Assembly (NCBI GenBank): GCA_050084515.1
Contig: CM114271.1
Coordinates: 29,512,001-29,576,000, forward strand
DNA: 64,000 nucleotides
Reading direction: 5' to 3'
DNA from: Blasia pusilla
Taxonomy: Eukaryota; Marchantiophyta; Marchantiopsida; Blasiales
Translations under genes and position numbers: made by a program
The notes under the pieces: generated by a model
The model's input: the letters and a program-made list of their open reading frames with translations, nothing else
What the model was told of the DNA's origin: nothing
Database searches by the model: none
In this document: one piece after another, positions 12,220-21,883 of the stretch
How positions within the stretch are numbered: the first letter of the stretch is position 1
Layout: each line of letters opens with the position of its first letter

Positions 12220-12331
12220 TGTCGTGTGAATCCACATCGTCATACAACATACATCGTTGACATACCATACTCACATACATACATAACATAGACGAGAGCA
12301 TACACAAACACAAGTGTACCACAACTCGCCC
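12220..12331 (-). repeat. Partial second LTR copy joined to the 3' LTR
   Basis: Positions 12,220-12,331 repeat about the first 110 bp of the LTR (11,744-11,853), starting TGTCGTG and ending near 'gtgtaccacaact', after which similarity stops. It is separated from the full LTR only by the dinucleotide GT. In element orientation this is a truncated LTR end joined to an LTR start, like a tandem-LTR or circle-type junction. The next bases, 'cgcccccct', would be a purine tract on the coding strand. Confidence 0.7.
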
Positions 12332-12489
12332 CCCTAATTGGCGGTTAGGTCCCTCTAACTCCTAGGTAGCCCTACACATCTACTATATGCTATACACCTT
12401 CGTGGGTGCACGAATCAGAAGGCCAGGTACTAGGTTGCCCCATCGTTAGTTGCACATCTGTAATCCATATCATGCAAAGATCAAGTCAT

Positions 12490-12642
12490 CTACCCCTCCT
12501 TAGTACATCGAGGACAAACCCACCTTCCAATAGGAACAACATCCATATGTGGAGTCAAACACATCATGTGCCAATCCCTAGAACACCGATCACACAACAA
12601 CATACATGCTGCGTTACCAACAGACCCACACAACATGCACCT
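12490..12642 (-). CDS. PHD finger at the C-terminus of the gypsy integrase
   Basis: The last 50 or so residues of a 206-codon frame (12,490-13,110) contain the Cys4-His-Cys3 pattern of a PHD finger: CMLC, then LLCDRC, then WHMMC, then WVCPRC, followed by a stop. PHD fingers commonly bind the histone H3 tail and read its Lys4 state. At this position, after the integrase core and an SH3-like segment, many gypsy elements have a chromodomain that guides integration. By inference this finger would tether the integrase to particular nucleosomes. All eight metal ligands are present, unlike much of the rest of the element. The ligand specificity cannot be read from the sequence. Confidence 0.88.
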   Translation of the reverse strand, partial: RCMLCGSVGNAACMLLCDRCSRDWHMMCLTPHMDVVPIGRWVCPRCTKEG

Positions 12643-13234
12643 CAAGCTAGCACGTATCATGGCTAAGCTTGGGTCAACAGTACAATCCACATTTGGAAGA
12701 TGACATGGCGCACAATTACGCACATGGTCCTTCCAAACAACTCCATCACAACCCTCCAACTTGAGAACTCTAGAAGCTAACACCTCTCGCACTCGTAAAA
12801 TAGTGCGGCCTACCATCACATCCAACGTTGTCGGTGCAATCTGCTGCAAATATACATAGTCCCCCACATGGAACCTACGAATAGATGGTCGATAACCTCC
12901 ATCCCGAATGGTTGCATACTGCAATGTATCCCTGTGTTGAGCAATGGCTGTTGGAATAACTCTCCGAAAGAGCTCTGCCCGCTGAGAACACACTCTCATC
13001 CGCATCTCTGGTTCATCAAGGTTCACCATCTCACTAGACTCCCGACGAATTATTGTTGGCAAGTCTGGATCTCGGCCGTATAACAGAAAATAAGATGAGA
13101 AGGAAGCCAAGGATGCTTAGCGACTGACCCTATACCCCATGGCTAACCATGGCAACTGAATATCCCAATCTCCAAGATGCCCCTTCTGTAGGCCATAATT
13201 GCGCAATGCTCTCTTCACCGTCTGAACCACACGT
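12643..13234 (-). pseudogene. Gypsy integrase, C-terminal part upstream of the PHD finger
   Basis: The frame reads 'VVQTVKRALRNYG', 'GDWDIQLPWLAMGYRVS', then 'SSYFLLYGRDPDLP', the alpha-helical end of a Ty3/gypsy integrase core, followed by 'RRFHVGDYVYLQQ' and 'GVVWKDHVRNCAPC', an SH3-like DNA-binding segment. One stop lies near 13,118, after 'YRVSR'. The core is separated from its N-terminal half by the insertion at 13,235-14,511. Confidence 0.85.
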
Positions 13235-14511
13235 TGTCGTGTCGAGAGCCTTTCTTCGAGTAAGGGCAGGCCTTCTAACTGTGGCAGACGTGGTCAATGC
13301 AAGATGAACTCTCTAAGAAGTTCTCCTTTTTTAATACAAGATTATTATGTATACTCTCCATTATCTCACAACAGGTATTACAAATGGAAGTGCCGAGGTA
13401 ATCACTTCTTTGTAACATCGAACCCCCAAATTCATAACTATAAAATCCCTATAAACTACTTTACGCTTGTACACGAGGAAGATAGCACAACTAGTGTTAA
13501 ACCCTACTTGAGCAGGCCTATTGACATCCATGGATCATTATATAAGGACATATAAAATACAATCCCATGTCCTTCCATATGTGACGATAGGAAGGATCAC
13601 GAGAGTTGGAGATTAAATGACCTGGTTAATGAACGCCTCCCCAAAGTGGTAAACTAAATAGCGAATGAACCAGTGCCTATCTACAAAGAGTATCTTGACA
13701 TGGTATGAATTGAGGAAAGGAAATCCGGGCACAACTCGTGCTCCACCCCTATCCATGTTTGATAGACATTCTCTACTCTCCTCAAGAATGGGTTTTGATG
13801 GAGTTATTCTCCCAAGAGGGGTAATCTATTTTCATTGGGAAAGTAACAAGCCAAAACATTCACTATTTTAGTATGACTACACTCCTCTAAGGTGACAAAC
13901 CTCTCATCTCCACACACATACCATACTCTAGAAATCTCTCAAAGAATAGACCATGGTCAAGCTACTCTCCCAAGAGGGATGATCCATTCTTATTGGAAGA
14001 GCAAGCAATCCCAAAGCCATACACTCAAGAGTGACACGAAAGACTCAAGATGTGGAATAAAAGATGATGAACCCTTGAAGATCCCTCCTTTTATATACTC
14101 ACAAGAGATCCACAAGAGTACGAAATAGACCTAATCTTATCTTGTGCCACATGGCTTCCTCTCAAGGCTTAGCCAATCACATTTTGACACAAGTAGATTT
14201 CCTTTTATCTCTTCCAAAATATCCTCTTTTACCCACTTGATATTTTCCAAATTACCCCAACTAACCTAGCCACCAACCAAGCTTACTTTTGCTTTTCATT
14301 AAAGCACCAACCTCACTACTTTATTTTTATAAATTCATCCTTTATTTATTACCTCTTTTCCTAAAGTTGGGCCTGCATAAAAAAGGCACCATAAAGAGGT
14401 TTAAACATGAGAATATCCTTTTCCTAAGCTAATTTACTAAATACTAATAAAATTCTATCTAACACTTAACGAGGAAGGAGTTTACACACTGGCTGATTTT
14501 ACTATACGACA
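13235..14511. mobile_element. 1.28-kb LTR-like insertion (probable solo LTR) inside gypsy integrase
   Basis: It interrupts the integrase frame between a 'DGLAKR' segment (about 14,515-14,535) and 'VVQTVKRAL' (about 13,205-13,230). It starts TGTCGT and ends ACGACA, so it has TG...CA termini in a short inverted repeat. Flanking 4-mers are ACGT and ACGC, a probable target duplication with one change. No open frame in it resembles a transposon protein. This is consistent with a solo LTR or a non-autonomous element. Its orientation is not established. Confidence 0.7.
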
Positions 14512-15075
14512 ACGCTTAGCCAAACCATCCGCCTCTGAATGATCTCGAGACGTGGTCCGATGATCAATCAACGCCTTGTCACACTAGATCTGAAATTCAC
14601 CCAAACTCAGACGTACGTCACAAAGACTCTCATTTGGTGCACCAAAATGACTAAGCACTCTATGAAGAAACGCATACGCCGTACCCTCACTTGCCTTGTC
14701 AGATAATGCCACCAACTCAATCCACTTGGAGAAGTGCTCCACCATCACCAACACATATCGATGATGTTGTACATACCAACGATAATATGATCTGCAAAGT
14801 CCACACTCCAACGGTAATCCAACCCCATAATAGGCAAGGGATGTAACTGTGGTGTAGGGGCATTGAATGATACCCTCACCGAGTCACAAACCATACAAGG
14901 TGACACCAATTGCTGCACCTGAGTATGCATGCCACGCCACCAATATTGACCAAGGAGTCATTTTGGGATAAAGCTATATGTACGCTTTACCCCAAAATGT
15001 CCCAACTCCTCATGGGTATGTCGCACAATACGTTCTCTTTGAGCCAAATGCGGCACCACACGTACTCTACCATCC
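14512..15075 (-). pseudogene. Gypsy integrase, zinc-binding and N-terminal catalytic part
   Basis: Across frames the segment carries 'MHTQVQQLVSPCMVCDSV' (the CxxC of the HHCC zinc domain), 'LPIMGLDYRWSVDFAD' (first catalytic Asp), and 'RYVLVMVEHFSKWIELVAL'. It then has 'HFGAPNESLCDVRLSLGEF', where the second catalytic Asp lies. At least one frameshift occurs near 14,750-14,800. In function this enzyme inserts the cDNA into chromosomes. Confidence 0.85.
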
Positions 15076-15077
15076 TC

Positions 15078-15835
15078 CTACACACGGAAAATATGTGTTC
15101 CCTCCAATCGATACCTCCTAGTACGTGGAAGAATAGGATCTCGCTCCTTGGCACTCACTATGCCTGGCACCCTATTGGTCCGTAGGAACTCCAACACCAA
15201 CGCATCATCATGAATATCACGTAGATCCGTACCACCATCTCCAACCTTACGATCTGAAGGCTGACCATCTACTACCTTTTGACTAGAGTAAGATGTCATG
15301 TGGTCCTCCATACTAGAGTCCACCCCTAACCAACATAAAAAGGCACATGCATGCCAACCTGGCACCATCTCCTCATCAACCTTACCATGCCATGTAGCCC
15401 CAATTGCATCCTCTTGGCTAGTATATGGATTCCTACTCAACCCTCAGCATCAAGGTTGGCAACTCCAGGTCTATGTACCACCTGGAAGTCATACTCTTGT
15501 GAGATAAGAGCCCACCGTGCAAGCTTCCCTGTAAGCTTGTCACACTCCATCAACCACTTGAGCAGCTGGTGATCAATAACAAGGGTAAACTGTGTGCCAA
15601 AAAAATAACACCTAAAGTGTGCCACAGCCCACACTACTTCCAAGCACTCTCCCTCATATAAACTATAGCGCGACTCCGCTGCATTACTCGAATGACTTGT
15701 ATAGGCCACCACAAACTCCATGTGCTCGTCATCATGTTGTGTCAACACCGCTCCAAGTCCCAACATACTCCAATGAGTGTGCAAATGAAATGGGCACCCT
15801 CTGATAGGTCTCCTCAAGATAGGCACGGCCACCAA
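15078..15835 (-). pseudogene. Gypsy RNase H domain and linker to integrase
   Basis: The frame at 15,437-15,835 includes 'GLGAVLTQHDDEHMEFVVAY', 'SRYSLYEGECLEVVWAVAHF', 'TQFTLVIDHQLLKWL' and 'YDFQVVHRPGVANLDA', the standard Ty3/gypsy RNase H series. The first catalytic Asp region is altered to 'HTHWSMLGLG'. The following 15,078-15,440 frame is the low-conservation tether to integrase and has no separate domain. Confidence 0.88.
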
Positions 15836-16813
15836 CTAGGCCTTGAGCTCCACAAAAGCTCTCTCCTGATCATCTCCCCAGTGCCACTCCTGATCTGATT
15901 TCAGCAATTGGTTCAAAGGCTTTGCCATAGCACTAAATCCCTTTACATACCTCCGATAGTAGTTCGCCAATCCCATGAATGCCCGAACTCTACTCACATC
16001 TACCGCACAAAGAATAAGTACAATAGCCTCCACCTTTGCTTGCTGAACTCCCAAACCACTTGGATATATCACATGACCCAAGTACTCAACATCCTCATGG
16101 AAGAACTTACACTTTCCTGGATGCAAACGTAGACCATGAGCTTTCAACCGCTCAAACACAATCTGCAAATGTATCTGATGCTCCTCCACCGTGTTACTGA
16201 ACACCAAGATATCATCAATGTAACACCGAACAAAATCCAACCCTGCTAGGATCCTGTCCATCACTCTCTGAAACTCGGCAGGTGCATTCTTCAAACCAAA
16301 GGGTAAGAATTTCCATTGGTACAAACAATCCTTGCCATGAGAGTTGACACCCCAAAATGTTGTCTAAGCCTTGTCACTCTCTCAAATGGGCAACTGATGG
16401 TATCCTGCCCGGAGATCCAAAGTACTGAAAATCTTTGCCTCTCCCACCACATCAAAGATCTCCTCAGGTGTAGGCATGGCATACCTATCGGCCTTGGTTT
16501 GCCAATTGATAGGACGGTAATCTCCATACATCCACCTATCCGTGTAGTTGCCATACATATTCTTTTTAGCAGGCATGACAGTGGCTGATGCATACTCTCC
16601 ATGCGACAACTCCACTAATCCAGCCTCCAAAAGGTCCAACGTCCTACTTTGAATCAAGTCCCTCTCCATATCACTATATCGGTAAGGACGACAAAAGATT
16701 GGCATATCATTAGCCAAATCAATCCGTATACAGGGTCCAACCAAAGCACCCAACTCCTTCATGCTAAAGCAAAACAACTCCAATAAGCACGTAGGTAATA
16801 TGTCAAGCGTCAT
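15836..16813 (-). pseudogene. Gypsy reverse transcriptase domain
   Basis: Two open pieces in one reading frame, 16,382-16,813 and 15,836-16,324, are separated by two nonsense codons (TGA and TAG). Motifs in order are 'FSTLDLRAGYHQLPI' (first catalytic Asp), 'WKFLPFGLKNAPAEFQRVMD', and 'VRCYIDDILVFS' with an intact YIDD box at 16,211-16,222. 'YLGHVI' and 'RVRAFMGLANYYRRYVKGF' complete the palm and connection. The TGA is a plausible CGA-to-TGA change, consistent with decay of methylated CpG. The domain continues from the methyltransferase through a low-complexity linker, so both were probably in one polyprotein. Confidence 0.93.
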
Positions 16814-17028
16814 TTCTCACCTCCCGTAAGTTTGGGCCCAAGTAATGGCTCCCAAGTCTCCTCCACTGGCACACTAGAGGGAGAGGACGACGCCATTGGC
16901 TGCTATGCAATCCCCTCACAAGATGGTACACCCTTAGCTACACCATCCTCTGAGCAAATAACACCTCCACGAGCATGAGCAACCAACTCCACAAGCCCAG
17001 CCATTACATCCCATTTACTCCAAGAACC

Positions 17029-18122
17029 CTAAATACTACTCTCCTCACCCCCAGCCGATGCCACTACCATCCCGATAGCCATCGAGCTCATCATAAGGGG
17101 TGGAAGACCCACATACATAGTCCGAAGCCAATGTTGCTCGGCCATACCAAGACTCAAAATCCACGTCAAACAATTCAGGTCCATGGCCTGACCCAACACA
17201 TGACGTTGAGAAGCCTCAGAAATGGAAGCAACCATTGTCACACCAGTTGCAAATCCCATCGCACGCTCTCTCTCATCAGCGTGAGGCTCCACCAATTGTC
17301 GCTCATGAGAATCCCATACAAGCCCGGGACCACCTTCCCTATAGGCATGTGACGAGGGAAAACTCACAAATGTGGGTAGTGCCATCCTAGGCTTCCCCAC
17401 ACGGTTCACCATTGCCATGGGTGACCGATCGATAACCCTCACCACTTGAGAAAGTCGCCCACTATCCAAGATACTATCCACTGTAAAGCAAGGATCCCGC
17501 TGCATTGCATCATATGCTCGACGTAGAACCTCCCTGGGCAACAAGTTTGTCCATCACAAGCGGGGACGATGTGCACGCGAGCCAACTCGCGCTGCATCCA
17601 ACAACACCGCTGGTCCAATCCAAGACTGCACCTCATGAACACTCGCCATGATCCAGGTCTGAGTATCACCCAACAATGGAACATTCTCCAGAATGTAAGC
17701 TTGAGCACGTGCCTGATGAACGTGAAGATGTCGTAACACACGCAACATCTCCCAAAACAATCGAGACCTAGAGTCGTGTAATCCCTCACCACGACCAGCA
17801 CGTGTATGACCCTGACATGGCTATCTAGCAATCACCAAATCCACAAGACCAACCCTCTTAAGGTCCTGCGCTCCCAACAATGCAATGTGTGGGAGCGCAG
17901 GAGCGCTGATGGCGGAAACAACTCAAGATATCTCCACATCAACTGACCAATATGTCGGGATGAGACTCTCTGGGCCGTCTCATCTCGCTCCACATACACA
18001 TATCTCTGCAGAGGAATACCCGCCTGCAATACTGCAACCAAACTAGTGCTAATCCAACCAAAGAGATCTAACACACAAAGGCCCTCCGGCGGATACTGCC
18101 ATACAATGGGTGTAGTATGCAA
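17029..18122 (-). pseudogene. DNA cytosine-5 methyltransferase domain (Dnmt3-like) within the gypsy polyprotein
   Basis: This domain would transfer a methyl group from S-adenosylmethionine to cytosine in DNA. The conserved blocks occur in the family order: motif I 'CVLDLFGWISTSLVAVLQAG' (about 18,017-18,076), with 'YVYVERDE' after it; motif IV 'PCQGHTRAG' with the catalytic Cys at 17,815-17,817; motif VI 'YILENVP' (ENV at 17,680-17,688); motif VIII-like 'DAARVGSRAHRPRLWW' near 17,550-17,590; and C-terminal 'ERERAMGFATG' and 'VLGQAMDLNCL' (about 17,170-17,270). Spacing and the FWEM...ENV and DAA...RPRLWW blocks are most like the Dnmt3/DRM group. Defects are a frameshift near 17,930, a TAG immediately before PCQ (17,821-17,823) and Gly changes in motif I. 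It lies between protease and RT, an unusual place for a foreign domain. Confidence 0.9.
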
Positions 18123-18508
18123 AGGGGATAACCCAACTGGACCAGAAGTAGGAGTCCTCCGTGGAGTCTCCTCTTCCTTGTGAGATATAACACCCTCATA
18201 CCAAGCCTCTTGAAGTAGGCGATCAGCCTCCTACCGTAGTGCACCGCCTGAACTCCAAAGTGGCACATCCGATGATGAGGATGCAAGTGCTGCAAAACTA
18301 GGGACCTCCTCTACCTCCTCATGCACATGAGAATCCATAGTAGAAAGATTACCCTCCAAAAAGTCTCCTGGCCACTAAAACCAGTCACAGATGCTAACAC
18401 TGTTGGGGAAGACCCTCCTAGCCGAGCCCCATAAATAAATCTCACAGGAACCTGACTCATATGTCGATCCCCAGACTGCCAACCAGGTCTATAAGATGCT
18501 GTCTCACT
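18123..18508 (-). pseudogene. Linker between gypsy protease and methyltransferase
   Basis: In one frame this reads 'ADRLLQEAWYEGVISHKEEE' and then a Pro/Thr-rich stretch, 'RRTPTSGPVGLSPL', leading into the methyltransferase without a new start codon. It appears to be polyprotein linker rather than a separate gene. A stop occurs upstream of 'EADRLL'. No domain was recognised. Confidence 0.55.
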
Positions 18509-18823
18509 CTAGTAGTCCATATGAAAACCCATCGGGTATAATACTGCTCCTCCAACTAGTACATCATACGACTCGGCCGATGTGACCATTGCAGGTACTC
18601 CCAACCGGGAGCTATCAGTTGCATGATCTGGTCTCAACTGTACAGACAACTTCTCCCATGTCATGAATTGAGACCTATCATTGGCTCCTCCAAGTGATGT
18701 TTGAATCTGGAATGGGCAAGGCTCAAGCTCTGACCTCCGAATACCCAAACCAATGCATGCCGCCTTTCCCAACATCAAAGGTTGGGCACCAGAGTCTAAC
18801 AAGACTCTATCTGGTCTATACAT
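18509..18823 (-). pseudogene. Gypsy aspartic protease
   Basis: A 104-codon open stretch includes 'RVLLDSGAQPLMLGKAAC' with the catalytic DSGA triad at 18,785-18,796. The downstream 'SYDVLVGGAVLYPMGF' corresponds to the C-terminal hydrophobic segment of retropepsins. It would cleave the gag-pol precursor during particle maturation. A stop follows at the 3' side before the linker to the methyltransferase. Confidence 0.88.
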
Positions 18824-20147
18824 CTATCTTGTAGGACTCACCAATCGGAATATCCCACTGTGGTTGTCCAACATACATACACGAGGTGTAAGCCTCTCAC
18901 GATCAATGGCTGGCCGGGCTGCTAATGCATCCATCTTCGCCGCTGCTGCCTGCCAAGTAGCACTGGTACTCAATGCTACACCTGACATAGAGGTGCTCCA
19001 CTGCAACACCTTCATCCACCTCAGCAGGTGTAGCAATAACACCCCCACGTTCACACAGCGTGGCTGCTAGCTGAAAAATAGGAGCTAAGTCAACTCCTAA
19101 AGCCATCAGCTCCGTAGCTGAAAAAAATGGGGATCCCAACAGTGAAGTTGCCATCCGCAATACTGCACTGGATGTTGCATCCGTGTCTACTACACGCAAT
19201 GTAGATGCCTTAGTCCCCACAGTAGGCTCAATAGGCTGCGTAGGAACCATGGATGGAATCCTAAGCACCTCAGACAACAAGAATGACTAGGGAAGCCTAG
19301 CCTTCCTCCCAACCTCACCCCTCTATGGGTCCAACTCCACAGTAGCACCACATGGTTGTGACGCTCGAGTGGCTCCTCTTGTAACTGCTCTTGATGCCTC
19401 AACCTGTGCTGCACTCACCATATAAGAGAGATCATCCCCTCCATAAGAGGTGGAAGCCCTTGCTCCCGAACCTGCTCTATGCTCGATACCAGCCATAGTA
19501 GCCAACCTCTGCTCCAACTGCTCAATCGTGGCAGCAATACCTGACTCTATCATAGTGGTAGGGGCATCCACCGTAGGCTCTCTAACTGCTGATCCACCTC
19601 TACCACCTCAGCCTCTCGGAGCTACTCCACCACAACCGCGGCCTGATCTCAACTCTGGATGAAGATCAATGCAACGCTCTCAAGGATGACCTGGTCTTCC
19701 ACAATGATCTCACTAAGTTGGGGCTGATTGAGGTCCATCCTCCAAAGTCCGTCCCCCATCCTCTTGGGGAAAAAACCTCCTAACATGATCACCTCCACAT
19801 GTCCAACATGATTGTCCTTGCTGCGGGGCAGCAAATGAAGGCAATGGTCTCTGCGCAAGTGTCCCTCTAGGATCTAATTGAGGTCGTGTGTACCCCCCAT
19901 AACTCCCACTACTACTACCGCCACCACCACTACGAGACTGTGAGGTGGACTACTAAACACGAGAAGTAGTAGTTGTATCCCTACTGTATGCGGATGTCAC
20001 CACCCTCTCCTCCACCATATTAAACTCAATCTTCTCAAATAGAGCAAACATATGGGCCAATGTGGGTGAATCATCACTCATAAGAGTAGCATCACGTACC
20101 CTACGACGCAACTCTCTGTCCAAGATCCCATACCAAAATTGGACTGC
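18824..20147 (-). pseudogene. Gypsy gag C-terminal part with degenerate zinc knuckle
   Basis: Around 19,770-19,808 a frame reads 'CWTCGGDHVRRFFP', a nucleocapsid zinc knuckle of the Cys-x2-Cys-x3-His type whose final Cys is replaced by Phe. Flanking regions are Ala/Ser/Glu-rich and broken by frameshifts. 'MVSAAQVEASRAVTRGATRA' (about 19,360-19,420) and the 18,824-19,280 frames show no further domain. The knuckle normally packages element RNA. Confidence 0.7.
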
Positions 20148-20924
20148 CTAAGCCTCATTCACACCCTGGGTAACTGAAATCAAGCGTCGCATACGAGTGT
20201 ATGCCTCACGAAGACTCTCACTAGTCTTTCGCTCAAATTCCTTAAGACTCCTCAACTTCTCTGTCTTCACCCCTTGATAGTTCTTCTTCAACCTCTTGAA
20301 GAACTCTGCAACCGGGCTAAACGATGGTGGGGCACTAGTACCTCCACTAGTATCCCCACTGGTACCTCCATTGGTACCCCCACTCCGGCTCGTACTCGCA
20401 CCACTTAACATCGGGCTAGCTAACAGAGTAAGAGCACTACTACCAATACCACCATGGGTGATAGACACATAGCTTGGAGACCAATCTTGTCTCCATGCCT
20501 CAATCTCAGCAACATGGTCCCTCCTAAACTCATGGTAATCATCCATGGGTGGTCCCTCCAAGTGCTGAAAGAACCCCTTCCAAGCCAAGAAGGGTGTAAA
20601 CAATGTGGCATTCCGCAACATCTGCATATCACACCACATATCAAACTCCTAAATGAATTCCTCCAACTCAATGGTGCCCACTGCACCCGAGTATTGTTGT
20701 GAGCCCTTCATGGCCCCATACATCCCGTCCATGTCCCAAATCAATGGAGTTGCAACACTCGATAACAACGTAGAAGACTCGGTATTTGGAACACCCTCGT
20801 CCTCCTCTTCATCAACCGTCGGAAGTGGAAAAGGTAGCCGATACCTCAATCCACTTCGTGTAAAACCACCAGTGTCCGTACCACGGTCGCCAGCCAGACC
20901 ACCAAACAGCTCCGTGATGACCAA
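20148..20924 (-). pseudogene. Gypsy gag, capsid-like region
   Basis: Two adjoining frames (20,649-20,924 and 20,148-20,639) contain a capsid-type segment, 'FTPFLAWKGFFQHLEGPP', then a Gly/Thr/Ser-repeat linker, and finally 'FFKRLKKNYQGVKTEKLRSL' and 'TSESLREAYTRMRRLISVTQ', which resembles the 'SLREAYTRFRRLI' core of plant gypsy gag. It would assemble into cytoplasmic particles. A stop near 20,645 breaks the frame after 'EEFI'. Confidence 0.75.
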
Positions 20925-21475
20925 CGCCGATGCCGCACCACCACCAAATCAAGTGACGTCGATGTCGCTGTACTATTCTAGCTCTACTTGCTATGGGTGT
21001 GAGCAACCTAACCTATCATCACCACAAGAAGCCTCCCACGGTCTACTGGTCATCACTCTAGCCTCACTACCGATAGCACACAGGAGTAAAACTACTCTGG
21101 AAATCAGCGTAAGCCCTAACAATGGGCGCGCAAGCAAGAAGCAATGATGGAGGGGGTCCAAACACAGGAAGTCCAACGACAACCCTCCAATCGCAAATGG
21201 AAGTACAAAGCGGAAATCAAAGTAACACAATCCACCAAACGTGGCGCCCCCTGAATCTACAAAAACAACCACACAATTCTAACGCAATAGTCACTCCGCC
21301 GGTGGTCGATGACGTGCAAGTCGCACTCGCAGCACCTGAAAATGTCACCTGCATGGAGAGGCCACACTGTACTATGCACTAGAGGTCCATCAACCAAAAA
21401 CCCGAGATGTATAAAAGCGCCTAACGCATATCCAAATAACACCAAATGAACTACACGAGTGTGTACATTGGCATA
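20925..21475 (-). other. Gypsy 5' leader region
   Basis: This lies between the gag frames and the copia B insertion. No clear tRNA primer-binding complement was found on the minus strand. The open frames here are short and without domain resemblance. It probably represents the untranslated leader of the gypsy element, but this is by position only. Confidence 0.45.
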
Positions 21476-21550
21476 GTTAAGTACTTAGCAGTTAAGTACT
21501 CAGCAGTTAAGCGTCTTCCAGGCAGAATAGCCCAAAGATGGGTGACCAGT
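21476..21550 (+). other. 5S rRNA-like internal promoter fragment
   Basis: The sequence contains 'cagcagttaagcgt' followed 22 bases later by 'gatgggtgacc'. These match the A-box and the intermediate-element/C-box of plant 5S rRNA genes in order, orientation and close to native spacing. The bases between have diverged. Immediately upstream 'ttaagtact(t/c)agcag' is repeated twice, partly duplicating the A-box. Both 5S ends are missing, so this is not a functional 5S gene. Retrotransposon-borne 5S sequences are known from Cassandra-type elements; which element owned this one is unclear. It ends about 35 bp before the truncated LTR of copia B. Confidence 0.65.
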
Positions 21551-21583
21551 TATGCAACACTCAACTCACAAATAGGGTAGGGG

Positions 21584-21811
21584 CAAATTTTTTCTATTAA
21601 TAGAAATGAAGAAAAATAGGTAAAAACCCTAGTTTTCTCGAGTAGTCAAATAGTCGGGAGCCGCAGCAGTAGCCCATTCTTGTATGTCGAGTTATCTCCC
21701 AGTTTAGGTTCCATCGAAGCTCTTCTGTGAGCGCACGGACGGACTAGGCCTCTTTGTATCTCTAAGTTTTGTAAAGATTTCAGTGATTTCGTCACTTTCT
21801 GTTTTCTCACA
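21584..21811 (+). repeat. Left LTR of copia B, missing its first ~150 bp
   Basis: It matches 26,082-26,309 from 'ttttttctattaatag' to the terminal 'tttctcaca', directly followed by the primer-binding site. The portion corresponding to 25,931-26,081, which should include the start of U3 and much of the promoter, is absent. Different sequence with a 5S-like segment stands there instead. Confidence 0.92.
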
Positions 21812-21823
21812 TGGTATCAGAGC
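21812..21823 (+). promoter_or_regulatory. Primer-binding site of copia B
   Basis: TGGTATCAGAGC begins immediately after the LTR terminal CA. It is the usual plant copia primer-binding site, complementary to the 3' end of initiator methionine tRNA, from which minus-strand DNA synthesis starts. Confidence 0.93.
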
Positions 21824-21883
21824 AGTAGGTTTTCCAGTATTTTGTATCTGGCGATCTAGTGTGTTTGCACAAAATCTTGAGAG

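Noticed and set aside
12332-12345. Functional polypurine tract for the gypsy element
   Set aside because: The purine run on the coding strand lies next to the truncated LTR copy and not the full LTR, so its role cannot be assigned.
16975-17352. 125-codon plus-strand ORF
   Set aside because: It is antisense to the methyltransferase C-terminus, which has recognisable motifs.
18753-21382. Plus-strand ORFs of 70-164 codons across the gypsy gag and protease region
   Set aside because: They are antisense shadows of the minus-strand gypsy polyprotein; they have no domain resemblance and the gag, protease and methyltransferase motifs are on the other strand.
21476-21550. A functional 5S rRNA gene
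   Set aside because: Only the internal promoter region resembles 5S; both ends and the intervening sequence are diverged, so only a 5S-derived fragment is claimed.
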